Positions 32,589 to 40,280 of a stretch of DNA of 54,484 nt are shown here, piece after piece. The notes under the pieces were generated by a model. That model did not search any database. It saw nothing but the letters and a program-made list of their open reading frames with translations, and was not told where the DNA came from. The DNA comes from a bacterium. GTDB lineage: Bacteria; Desulfobacterota; DSWW01. The DNA lies in contig JANQFG010000124.1 in assembly GCA_028277985.1 (NCBI GenBank), forward strand, positions 1 to 54,484, read 5' to 3'. The stretch's first letter is position 1. Every line of letters starts with the position of its first letter. The translations under genes were made by a program, and so were the position numbers.

Positions 32589-34040
32589 TCAGGCCTGCGT
32601 TCCCTGGTCCCGCACCTTCGGGATGCGTATGGTGAAGGAGGTTCCCTTCCCCGGTTCGGAGTCGACCTCTATGACCCCCCGGTGCTTCTCGATCACCTTG
32701 TTCGCAGTGAAGAGCCCGAGCCCCGTCCCTTCAACCCCCTTGGAAGAGAAGAAGAGGCTGAACACCTTCTCCCGGGTCTCCCGGTCCATGCCCATCCCGT
32801 TGTCCTGAATCCGGAACACGGCGTCGTCCTCTTCGGACGTGAGGGAAAACCGCACGAAATGGGAGTCCTTTCGTTCGTCCACCCGGCAGGCGTCGAACGC
32901 GTTATCCAGGATATTGAGAAGGCTTTCCTTCATCGACTTCGAGTCGACCTCGCAGGTCCCCACATCGTCGGCCAGGTCGATCTGGAAATCGATTTCCAGA
33001 TCCTCGGCCCGCTTCTCCAGCATCTCCACGATCACGGTGGCCAGTTCCTTCAGGGATACCGGCTCGAAATGGGGCTCCCTCTCCTTGGCGATGTAGAGGA
33101 GGTCCAGGACGACGCTCCGGATGTGTTCCACGTTCCTGCGGATCATCTTCCAGCCTTTCTGGACCCGCTCCGGTTTGTTCTTCTCCATTCCGGTGCTGAG
33201 CAGATACATTCCACCATCCAGCCCGGTGAGCAGCCCCTTGACGCCGTGGGAGATCGATCCCACGAGAAGGCCAAGATTGGTGAGCTGTCCCTGGAGTTCC
33301 CGGATCTGACTGATGTTCGTCGACATCTCCATGACCTGCTCGATCTCACCCTCAGCGTTCTTGATCGGTGCCGTGGAAACCAGAGTATGGATCTGCCTCC
33401 CGTCGAGGGAGGTGACGACCTCCTCGCTGTAGTGTCGCTTCCCATCCTGAAACGTGGCGGCCACCGGGCATTTCAGGCACGGCTCACCTCTGTGCTTGTA
33501 GACCTCGAAGCAGGAGGCGCCAACGTAGTCGCCGAAGTCCTCCTTGAAGCTTCGATTCGTCTGCACGATTCGCAGCTCCCGGTCCTGGACCGAGATGTAG
33601 CAGGGCACCTCTTCGAAGAGGAGACGGAATCGCTCGCGGCTCTCTCTCAGCTTGGCTTCCAGACGTTTTACCGGTGTGATGTCCGCCGAAATCTCGACGA
33701 CGGCCTCGATTTGGTTGTCCGGTCCGTACACCGGGGCCGTGTAAGCCATGATCGGGATCTCGCTTCCGTCGGGCAGGGAGACGAGCTGTTCCATCGAGTG
33801 TTTCTGGCCGTCCAGGAACGTCTGCTCCACCGGGCACTCGGGGCATTTGCTTTCGCACTGCTTGTACACCTCGTAGCAGTAGCGTCCCCGTGCATCTCCA
33901 AAGGTTTCGACGAAGTACTCATTCATCGCCACGATTCGCAGATCCCGGTCCTGCACGGAGAGGAAGCAGGGGGTGGACCGGAGGATGTCTTCGAAACCCA
34001 CGTTGTCCTGAAACACGGGGCTTGCTTCATCTGTCTGCAT
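32589..34040 (-). CDS. PAS-PAS histidine kinase with Cys-rich PAS domains
   Basis: The 483-residue soluble kinase has two PAS domains, each with a cysteine motif (CYEVYKQCESKCPECPVEQT and CFEVYKHRGEPCLKCPVAAT). These could bind a metal or an Fe-S or haem-type redox group, though this class is also often annotated without a cofactor. The dimerisation/phosphoacceptor helix has SISHGVKG with H265; the ATPase domain has NILDNAFDAC, DNGMGM, SSKGVEGTGLGLF and GKGTSFTI, all boxes intact. GAGGAGG upstream supports the ATG at 34040. No membrane helices are seen, so it senses a cytoplasmic signal, plausibly redox. It is the last gene of a three-gene set with a lone receiver and a second kinase-like protein. 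Confidence 0.85.
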   Translation of the reverse strand: MQTDEASPVFQDNVGFEDILRSTPCFLSVQDRDLRIVAMNEYFVETFGDARGRYCYEVYKQCESKCPECPVEQTFLDGQKHSMEQLVSLPDGSEIPIMAYTAPVYGPDNQIEAVVEISADITPVKRLEAKLRESRERFRLLFEEVPCYISVQDRELRIVQTNRSFKEDFGDYVGASCFEVYKHRGEPCLKCPVAATFQDGKRHYSEEVVTSLDGRQIHTLVSTAPIKNAEGEIEQVMEMSTNISQIRELQGQLTNLGLLVGSISHGVKGLLTGLDGGMYLLSTGMEKNKPERVQKGWKMIRRNVEHIRSVVLDLLYIAKEREPHFEPVSLKELATVIVEMLEKRAEDLEIDFQIDLADDVGTCEVDSKSMKESLLNILDNAFDACRVDERKDSHFVRFSLTSEEDDAVFRIQDNGMGMDRETREKVFSLFFSSKGVEGTGLGLFTANKVIEKHRGVIEVDSEPGKGTSFTIRIPKVRDQGTQA

Positions 34041-34111
34041 GGAGCGTCCTCCTCTTGTCCCGGGGAACTCAAGGTTCACTTCCCAGCCTCGGCGCATAGC
34101 GCTGTTTCGCG

Positions 34112-34492
34112 TCAGGACGAATCGAGTAAGGTCTCGATCGTCGAAAGAAGTTGCGCCAGATCGATCGGCTTCTGCATGAAGCCTTCCGGCGGTCGCACAT
34201 CCCGGTAATCGGTGAGCTTGTCAAAGGAGGTCACACCCGTGATGATGACAACCGGCAAGGCGTTGAGATTCTCGTCTCGACGCAGAGTGGTCAGCACCTC
34301 TATGCCTGACATTCCCGGCATGGTGATGTCCAGGGTGATCAGGTCCGGCGTCTCTTCACGAGCCAGCGTCAGCCCGTCGGGGCCGTTGTTCGCCGAGACG
34401 ACGTCGAAGCCTTCGTCCTCGAGGAAGGCAGAAAGGTAACTCACCACATCCGGTTCGTCGTCGATGACGAGAATTTTGCGTGTCGGTTCCAT
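34112..34492 (-). CDS. stand-alone response-regulator receiver domain (CheY-like)
   Basis: The 126-residue protein is a complete receiver domain without an output domain. It has the acidic pair DDEPD near residues 11-15, the phosphoacceptor D55 (LITLDITMPG), the VVIITG switch region with the conserved Thr, and MQKPID with the Lys. It is 10 bp downstream of the degenerate kinase and 72 bp upstream of the PAS kinase, all on the minus strand. With no DNA-binding part it must act by protein contact or as a relay. The target is not in the window, unless it is the N-terminal region of the sigma54 regulator or an unlinked protein. Confidence 0.88.
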   Translation of the reverse strand: MEPTRKILVIDDEPDVVSYLSAFLEDEGFDVVSANNGPDGLTLAREETPDLITLDITMPGMSGIEVLTTLRRDENLNALPVVIITGVTSFDKLTDYRDVRPPEGFMQKPIDLAQLLSTIETLLDSS

Positions 34493-34501
34493 GGCTCTTC
34501 T

Positions 34502-35218
34502 TCAGCCTGTGGCCCGCTTGCCGGGCAACTTGATGAGAAACCTCGTGCAGGGCGGCTCCACCGCCGCTACGATCTCGAGGCTCCCCTGGTGACGCTTCGC
34601 TATCTTGTTCGCGAGAAAGAGGCCCAGGTGGCTTCTGTCCACCCCCCTCGGTTTGTAGGTATCGGCCAGCGCCAGTAACCGTGATTCCTCTTCGATGCAG
34701 AAGCCCTCGGCCCTCAGGTCGAAGACCGCCCACTCCCCCGAGGATTCCGCAGACCCGACAACAGAGGCCTTTGTTTCCTTCTTGGAGCGCTCGCAAGCTT
34801 CCAGGGCGTAGTCCAGCACGTTCACAACCATCGAGGGGACAGCGATTTCATCCCCTTCCAGGGTCCCTTCTTGCGAACGAATTTCCATCGGCACACCCAG
34901 ATGGTCGGCCCTCCCCTGCAAGGAATCCATAACCGATGAGACCACATCCTGGAGCTTCAATTCCTTCCAGTTGATCTCCCTGTCCTTGACGTAGTAGAGG
35001 TGGCTGCTCACCACCCGGCGGATCCGCTCCAGATTTCTTCTCATCATCTCGTGACCCTGCCCGATTCGTTCCGGCTTGTCCTTCTTCATCCCTGAAGCGA
35101 CAAAATACATCCCACCTTCGATTCCGTTGATGAGTCCCTTCAGATCGTGGGCGATGGACCCGATCAACTCTCCCTGTGAGTGAAGAACCGCCTCCAGGTC
35201 TTTCTCAGGGCCTTCCAT
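34502..35218 (-). CDS. kinase-like protein with degenerate ATPase domain
   Basis: The 238-residue protein has a dimerisation helix closely similar to that of the kinase at 32589 (GSIAHDLKGLINGIEGGMYF against GSISHGVKGLLTGLDGGMYL), including H24. Its ATPase domain is worn down: the N-box reads NVLDYALEAC, but the DxGxG G1 box is replaced by a DLRAEGFC-type sequence and only a short G2-like HLGLFLANK remains. It may not bind ATP normally. It is first in the operon and has no sensor domain. The likely roles are a phosphotransfer partner or a regulator that pairs with the active kinase. The ATG at 35218 sits downstream of a GGAGGGG site. Confidence 0.75.
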   Translation of the reverse strand: MEGPEKDLEAVLHSQGELIGSIAHDLKGLINGIEGGMYFVASGMKKDKPERIGQGHEMMRRNLERIRRVVSSHLYYVKDREINWKELKLQDVVSSVMDSLQGRADHLGVPMEIRSQEGTLEGDEIAVPSMVVNVLDYALEACERSKKETKASVVGSAESSGEWAVFDLRAEGFCIEEESRLLALADTYKPRGVDRSHLGLFLANKIAKRHQGSLEIVAAVEPPCTRFLIKLPGKRATG

Positions 35219-35536
35219 TTTTTTCCCCCTCCGAGAGTCAAGGTTGAGTCGGCCGGCCTTGCTTCATCGGGTACCCGACTCCACACGGCGCGCCGACCAA
35301 CGAATGGATCACCTACAAAGCCTACCATATTTGTAGGGAATTAGAAAAGAGCCTTTTCCGGATCCGTCATCCAGGGCGAGCCTCACCGATCCGCCCCAGC
35401 GTCAGAATTCGCGGGAGATCACCACGGGATAGTCGATGATGGGGGTTAAGCCGAACGAGATCGATGTGGAAAACAGAAATGGTGGCCGTTCCCGACTCCC
35501 AGCGCGCGACACGGCACGGCACGGACCCGCAGGGAT
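35219..35536 (-). promoter_or_regulatory. control region of the signalling operon with a 26-bp dyad
   Basis: CCTACAAA (35312-35319), 10 bp, TTTGTAGG (35330-35337) is a perfect inverted repeat 94-119 bp upstream of the operon's first ATG, in a locally AT-rich patch. It is a plausible binding site for a dimeric regulator. No clear -35/-10 was chosen. The rest of the gap down to the carbonic anhydrase stop shows nothing definite. Confidence 0.45.
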
Positions 35537-36064
35537 TCAGTCGTCGAGTCTACGCATTCCCTTGCGGTATCGCTCCGGGAGTTCCTGGTAGACGGCGATC
35601 CCGGCCCGAAAAAACTCCTCGTGCGCCTCGGGAACGTCTCCCTTGATTTTGGCGGGGTTGCCCGCAACGATCTTCCTGGCGGGTACCACGAAATTGGTCG
35701 GGACGAGCGTCAGAGCGGCCACGAGGACTCCCTCCTCGACCACTGCACCCTGGAGGATCACGGCGCCCATACCGACGAGGGATCCCTTCTTGACGGTGGT
35801 ATCGTGCAGGACGGCTCCATGTGCCACGATCACATCCTCCTCGATCGTGACCTTCTGGCCCGGCGAAACGTGGATCACGCAGTTCTCCTGCACGTTTGAA
35901 CCGTCTCCTACAGATATTCCCCCAAAATCGCCGCGCAAGACCGCACCGGCTCCGATGAAGCATTTCTTACCAATGCGCACGTCCCCGATCAGCACCGCGT
36001 CCGGATGCACGAAGGCATCCGGATCGACTACAGGTGCTGTATCTTCAAAAGCGTAGAGAGGCAT
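35537..36064 (-). CDS. gamma-class carbonic anhydrase-like (left-handed beta-helix)
   Basis: The 175-residue protein is a left-handed parallel beta-helix with hexapeptide repeats (ILIGDVRIG-like, VLRGDFGGISVGDGS, VIHVSPG, VIVAHGAVLHDTTV, GSLVGMGAVILQGAVV) and a C-terminal helix. The three zinc histidines of gamma carbonic anhydrases are present (VIHVS, VAHGAVLH). Relatives include PaaY and CaiE of phenylacetate and carnitine operons, where a thioesterase-type role has been reported for PaaY. It starts at ATG 36064, 37 bp after the thiolase stop, and is the last gene of the thiolase-hydratase set. Either CO2/bicarbonate supply or CoA-ester clean-up would fit; the sequence does not decide. Confidence 0.82.
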   Translation of the reverse strand: MPLYAFEDTAPVVDPDAFVHPDAVLIGDVRIGKKCFIGAGAVLRGDFGGISVGDGSNVQENCVIHVSPGQKVTIEEDVIVAHGAVLHDTTVKKGSLVGMGAVILQGAVVEEGVLVAALTLVPTNFVVPARKIVAGNPAKIKGDVPEAHEEFFRAGIAVYQELPERYRKGMRRLDD

Positions 36065-36101
36065 GTCCCTTGCTCTTCCTGGGCCCTACTCTTCCCGGGC
36101 C

Positions 36102-37307
36102 CTACACATCCCTTGTCCACAGGGAGGCCATGCCCGGACCACCACCCACGCACATGGAGGCGCCCCCAAGCGTCAGGTCCAGACGTTCCATTTCATGATA
36201 CAGGGTAACGACCAGCCGAAGGCCGGTGCACCCGACCGGATGGCCCAGGGCGATCCCGGAGCCGTTGTGATTCACCTTCTCCATATCGAGTTCCATGCCG
36301 AAGTCCTGCTTCAGCATTCGTCCTACGCCCAGAAACTGGGATGCAAAGGCCTCGTTGATTTCCCAGTAGTCCACGTCCGTGAATTGTGCGCCCGCCTGCT
36401 TCAGGGCCTTCGGGATGGCCACGGCTGGGCCCAGCCCCATCACCACCGGGTCCACCCCCTCGCTGCAAATGCTGACCAGCTTCAGAAGCGGCTTGATCCC
36501 CAACTCCTTCGCCTTCTTCGCGGTCATCACGATCGCGGCGGCCGCACCGTCGTTGATCCCGGATGCATTCGCTGCGGTCACGATCCCGTCCTTCTTGAAG
36601 ACGGTCCGCAGCTTGCTCATCGCCTCCAGGTTCGCATCCCGGATCGGATGTTCGTCCGTATCGAAGACCGTGGTCCCCTTCCTGCCCTTGATCTCCACAG
36701 GAACGATTTCACGTTTGAATCTGCCTTCCTCGATCGCGGTCGTGGCTCTCGTGTGGCTCAACAAGGCCAGCTCATCACATTCCTGACGAGTAATGCCGTA
36801 CTTCTCCCCAACGTTCTCCGCCGTTACGCCCATGTGCCCCGGAACGAGCTCGTCCACAAGACCATCGTGGAGCATAGAGTCCTCCACCTTGCCGGGTCCC
36901 ATGCGGTGCCCTTCCCTGCCCTTGGGCAACAGGTAGGGCGCACCGGACATGTTCTCCACGCCGATGACCAACCCGATCTCGGTCTTGCCCAGCATGAGAT
37001 TGTGGCACGCCACCTCGAGGGCGCGCATTCCCGATGCACAGTTCTGATTTACCGTCACGGCACCGCTCCGGTGGGGCAACCCGAGCCGCATACTCACCTG
37101 CCGGGCAGGAAGGGAGCCCTGCATACCCGGAAGACACTGACCCATGCTGATCTCGTCGATGCTCTCTGCCGAGATGCCCGCCCGTTCGATGGCCACCTGG
37201 CCGGCCCCGATGGCCAGATCTCTCGCCGGAACATCCTTCAGGCTTCCCAGGAACTTCCCTATAGCCGTCCTGCACGCGCTTACGATCACTACATCTTGAA
37301 CTTCCAC
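36102..37307 (-). CDS. acetyl-CoA C-acetyltransferase (thiolase)
   Basis: The 401-residue biosynthetic/degradative-type thiolase splits a 3-ketoacyl-CoA with CoA. Signatures: VVIVSACRTAIGKF at the N-terminus, NCASGMRA with the nucleophilic Cys near residue 88, NEAFASQFL, NGSGIALGHPVGCTG with His, and CVGGGPGMAS with the second catalytic Cys. All catalytic residues are present. It appears to start with GTG at 37307, supported by GGAGG. It is 48 bp after an enoyl-CoA hydratase and precedes the gamma-carbonic anhydrase, so it is a beta-oxidation-type module. Length and sequence fit the atoB/thlA subgroup, so short or branched substrates are likely. Confidence 0.9.
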   Translation of the reverse strand: MEVQDVVIVSACRTAIGKFLGSLKDVPARDLAIGAGQVAIERAGISAESIDEISMGQCLPGMQGSLPARQVSMRLGLPHRSGAVTVNQNCASGMRALEVACHNLMLGKTEIGLVIGVENMSGAPYLLPKGREGHRMGPGKVEDSMLHDGLVDELVPGHMGVTAENVGEKYGITRQECDELALLSHTRATTAIEEGRFKREIVPVEIKGRKGTTVFDTDEHPIRDANLEAMSKLRTVFKKDGIVTAANASGINDGAAAAIVMTAKKAKELGIKPLLKLVSICSEGVDPVVMGLGPAVAIPKALKQAGAQFTDVDYWEINEAFASQFLGVGRMLKQDFGMELDMEKVNHNGSGIALGHPVGCTGLRLVVTLYHEMERLDLTLGGASMCVGGGPGMASLWTRDV

Positions 37308-37355
37308 GGGTCCTACCTCCTCTCTTCGTGACTCTTGTCGTCTGACGGCAGCCGA

Positions 37356-38102
37356 TCAGAATTTCTCGGCCGCCTTGATCAGTATCTTCTGTGTCGCCTC
37401 GCTGAACCAGCAGTCGAGGAAGATTTCGTGCTGGTCATTACGGTTCTTCTCGAAACGAACGCAGACCTCCTCCACCCGATTCGCCTTGGTTGCCGCCAGA
37501 GCGGCCTGAGGAAGGGCGGAAATCTCCTCGATTCTTTCCAGGGCCGCAGCCTCGACTTGGTCCGGCTCCGCAACGCCGTCAACGAGCCCGATCTCCAAGC
37601 CCCGCGCGGGATGAATGAAGGCGCCGCCATACAGGATCCGGACGGCCGCCTGGTTGCCGACGGTCCGTGAGAGCATCAGGTTCGCAAGATATGGCACGGG
37701 GATACCCAGATTCACCTCGTTCAGCCCGATTACCTTCTTCTCCGATGTGGCGAAGCGAAAATCACAGCCGAGCATGAAGATGGTCCCTGCGGCAGGGGCA
37801 TGACCGACCATGGCGCAAGCCGTGGGCAGAGGAAGCGAGTAGAGGTCAAGATTCACCTGATTGAACCTGTGCCAGAAATCGCTCATCCCCAGCCGGTCGA
37901 GTTCAAGAAGCTCCGGCAGATTGAGCCCCATGCAGAAGAACTTCGGTCCTCCTGCCAGGACCACCCCTCTTGCCTCTTTGTCCGCCTTCTTCAGGGCTTC
38001 TGAAAGGTCCTCCACCAGATCGTTTCCCACGGCGTTTGTCACACCATGATCGAGTCTCAGGACCAGCACATCGCCGTGCCCCTCGATCTTTACCGTACTC
38101 AT
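37356..38102 (-). CDS. enoyl-CoA hydratase/isomerase family protein
   Basis: The 248-residue crotonase-fold protein hydrates or isomerises enoyl-CoA esters. It has VLRLDHGVTNAVGNDLVEDL, GGPKFFCMGLNLPELL at the first oxyanion/CoA loop (a variant of the usual AGAD sequence), HAPAAGTIFMLGCDFRFAT with the second oxyanion glycine, and GLNEVNLGIPVP with a candidate acid. The first loop is unlike classical hydratases, so isomerase, hydrolase or ring-type activity is possible. The ATG at 38102 is chosen because AGGAG lies 7 nt upstream; a longer in-frame reading to 38264 is arginine-rich and untypical. It begins the hydratase-thiolase-carbonic anhydrase operon, 293 bp after the CCG-domain gene. Confidence 0.82.
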   Translation of the reverse strand: MSTVKIEGHGDVLVLRLDHGVTNAVGNDLVEDLSEALKKADKEARGVVLAGGPKFFCMGLNLPELLELDRLGMSDFWHRFNQVNLDLYSLPLPTACAMVGHAPAAGTIFMLGCDFRFATSEKKVIGLNEVNLGIPVPYLANLMLSRTVGNQAAVRILYGGAFIHPARGLEIGLVDGVAEPDQVEAAALERIEEISALPQAALAATKANRVEEVCVRFEKNRNDQHEIFLDCWFSEATQKILIKAAEKF

Positions 38103-38395
38103 TCCATCTCTCCTTTTCCTGTTCGAACGTGCCCGGCCGGGCCGCCCTTGCCCCTGCCTGACGACCCGTTCCAGAGAAGCTCGGGAGGCCACAGGCAAAC
38201 CCTTCAGGTTCTTCCTTTTTCGACCGGAGTCAGGGAAAGAGATCTTTCGGTCCGCCCGAAACACTGCATAATAGCAGATTTCACGGCATTCCGGTAGGGC
38301 TTCCGCTCACATATTGCATTTGCACTATGCGGGCTCGTTTCTTGTCACGGGATTGCTACGCACGGGCTTTCGTCGTAATCCGGGCAACCGCCGGT

Positions 38396-39193
38396 TCACT
38401 CGCTAGGGCTCATCGCCCTTTCGACGAGCTCGGGCAGCATCAGGACTTCGGTCTCGCTGTCTTGGGGGAGGTTCACGAGGGCCTGGCCGTAACATCCGGT
38501 ACAGATGTGGACCATGAGCCTTGTCTCGATTTTTTCGATCATGTGTGCCGCGCCTTCGGGCTTGAAACAACACTCGGGAGCACTGATCCGGTTCACCTCC
38601 AATCCATCCAGCTTCGCAAAGACCTTCGAGGTGGACTTTAGATCCATCGGTACGGGCGAGAACTTTCGGTGCAGCTTGTAGCACCCTGCATAGTAGTCGA
38701 TCTTCTCTTGAAAAGGAGTCGTCTCCATGACCTCTGCCAGGGTGACGGGGTAGAAGACGATATTCTCTTCCGGGAGGGCATGCTTGAAGATCGGGTAACA
38801 GGGCGAGCAGAATATCACCAGTCGGCTGGCGCCGAGCGCCTTGGCCGAGTCCAGGTTCTTCGCAACGAACTCCTTCGACAACGCACGCAGTTCATCCATC
38901 GCCGCCTCATCTCGAGCCTTGATGGCAGGGCGATACAGATTGTTGCCGCAGCAATACTCTTTCGACAGGAAAGTATACGAAAACCCTTGTCGGTCATAGA
39001 TCGAGGCCAGGGATGAGAGCACATGCGGAAGAAAGGGAAGGATCTGGCACCCGGAAATGATCACGTTCTCCGCCGGTCTGTCATAGGGGAGACCCTTTTC
39101 CTCCAGGACGCTCCTCCGGTCGGGCAAGCTCTCGGACCCGTTCCCCGTGGCTCGGATATGTTGGACGGCTTTCGCGTCGATGAGTGGGTGCAT
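38396..39193 (-). CDS. CCG-domain (Fe-S) protein, heterodisulfide reductase B-like
   Basis: The 265-residue protein has two CCG-type cysteine blocks. The first is KEYCCGNN with FCSPCYP; the second is YYAGCYKLH, PECCFKPEG and CTGCYG. These bind a non-cubane or [4Fe-4S] cluster in HdrB, GlpC and LutA-type proteins that move electrons or handle disulfides and thioethers. The ATG at 39193 is chosen because GGAGG precedes it; in-frame readings further up run into the NPD gene and are shadow sequence. It is 17 bp after the NPD-type flavoprotein, so the two probably form an electron-transfer pair. No HdrA or HdrC is nearby. Confidence 0.8.
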   Translation of the reverse strand: MHPLIDAKAVQHIRATGNGSESLPDRRSVLEEKGLPYDRPAENVIISGCQILPFLPHVLSSLASIYDRQGFSYTFLSKEYCCGNNLYRPAIKARDEAAMDELRALSKEFVAKNLDSAKALGASRLVIFCSPCYPIFKHALPEENIVFYPVTLAEVMETTPFQEKIDYYAGCYKLHRKFSPVPMDLKSTSKVFAKLDGLEVNRISAPECCFKPEGAAHMIEKIETRLMVHICTGCYGQALVNLPQDSETEVLMLPELVERAMSPSE

Positions 39194-39210
39194 ATACCCT
39201 CCTTGGCAAA

Positions 39211-40167
39211 TCAGGCACGAACCATCGGCTGTAAGCCCTCGATGATCGTTCTCGCTTCGGCGATCGTCTCCTCGATCACTTCCCTTGCGCTCTTGATCGT
39301 GTCGACGCACCCCCCGATCTGGCCGCAGTAGACCGTACCTTCGTCACAGTCTCCCTCGACGCAGGCTTTGATGGATCGGCCTTCGCCGATCATCTCGAGA
39401 AGCTCCTCGGGTGATGTGCCCTGCTTCTCCGCTTCCAGTATCATTTCGCTCAGCTTGTTCTTCACCGCCCGAGTCGGCCCCGCGAGGGTTCGCCCAGTGA
39501 TGCAGGTGCCATTATCCTTCACATTCAGGACTGCCTCCTTCACATTCGGATGGGGCGCGGACTCATGGGTCGCGATGAATCTCGTCCCCATCTGAACACC
39601 CTTTGCTCCCAGTGCAAGGGCTGCAACGAACCCCTTTCCATCACAGATACCTCCCGCCGCGACAACCGGTACGTCCACCTCGCGGACGGCCTGCGGCACC
39701 ATGGCCATGGTCGTCATCTCATCGACGCCGTTGTGCCCACCCGCTTCGAACCCTTCCACCACCACCACGTCCACCCCCGCTTCCGCGCTCTTCCTGGCAC
39801 CCGCCACGTTGAAGGCTACGTGGATCGTTTTCACACCCTGATCCTTGATCTTCTGCGTGTATCTCTTTGGGCTTCCCGCTGACGTGGAGATCACGCTCGC
39901 TCCCGCCTGGATAGAGGCCTGGATCAGGTCTTCTGCATCCGGCCTCACCAGAGGGATGTTCACGCCGAACGGTTTCCGCGTCTTCTGCCTGACCTCTTCC
40001 AGGTCCTGCTCGATTTCCGGGATCGACATACCCCCCGCGCCCAGCAGCCCGAGCCCACCGGCATCGGAGACTGCCGCAACGAGCTCCGACCTTCCTACCC
40101 ATATCATTCCGCCCAGGATGATCGGGTATTCGATTCCGAGAATGTCACAAATTTCCGTTTTGAACAT
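39211..40167 (-). CDS. NPD-type flavoprotein (nitronate monooxygenase / FabK-like), second copy
   Basis: The 318-residue FMN TIM-barrel protein resembles the gene at 17824 but is clearly different. It starts ILGIEYPIILGGMIWVGRSELVAAVS, then KPFGVNIPLV, EGFEAGGHNGVDEMTT with the conserved His, VAAGGICDGKG and ALGAKGVQMGTRFIAT for the flavin phosphate. A 60-residue C-terminal part holds several cysteines (IKACVEGDCDEGTVYCGQIGG) that the shorter family members lack, perhaps an extra cluster site. It lies between the 4HBCD-like flavoprotein and the CCG protein. Reduction of an enoyl-CoA is a plausible reaction, with the CCG protein as electron partner. Confidence 0.82.
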   Translation of the reverse strand: MFKTEICDILGIEYPIILGGMIWVGRSELVAAVSDAGGLGLLGAGGMSIPEIEQDLEEVRQKTRKPFGVNIPLVRPDAEDLIQASIQAGASVISTSAGSPKRYTQKIKDQGVKTIHVAFNVAGARKSAEAGVDVVVVEGFEAGGHNGVDEMTTMAMVPQAVREVDVPVVAAGGICDGKGFVAALALGAKGVQMGTRFIATHESAPHPNVKEAVLNVKDNGTCITGRTLAGPTRAVKNKLSEMILEAEKQGTSPEELLEMIGEGRSIKACVEGDCDEGTVYCGQIGGCVDTIKSAREVIEETIAEARTIIEGLQPMVRA

Positions 40168-40280
40168 GCCGGCGATCTCCTCTTCTCTAGCGTCTGCACT
40201 TCAACCTTATCATCTCTGCCAGGATTTTCCAGTTCGCCCAAGGACAGGAATCACCCCGCTCCGTTGGCGACGGTCCTCGT

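Noticed and set aside
32022..34208. Long plus-strand frame opposite the DUF3795 and PAS kinase genes
   Set aside because: Antisense to genes with intact motifs. No recognisable domain.
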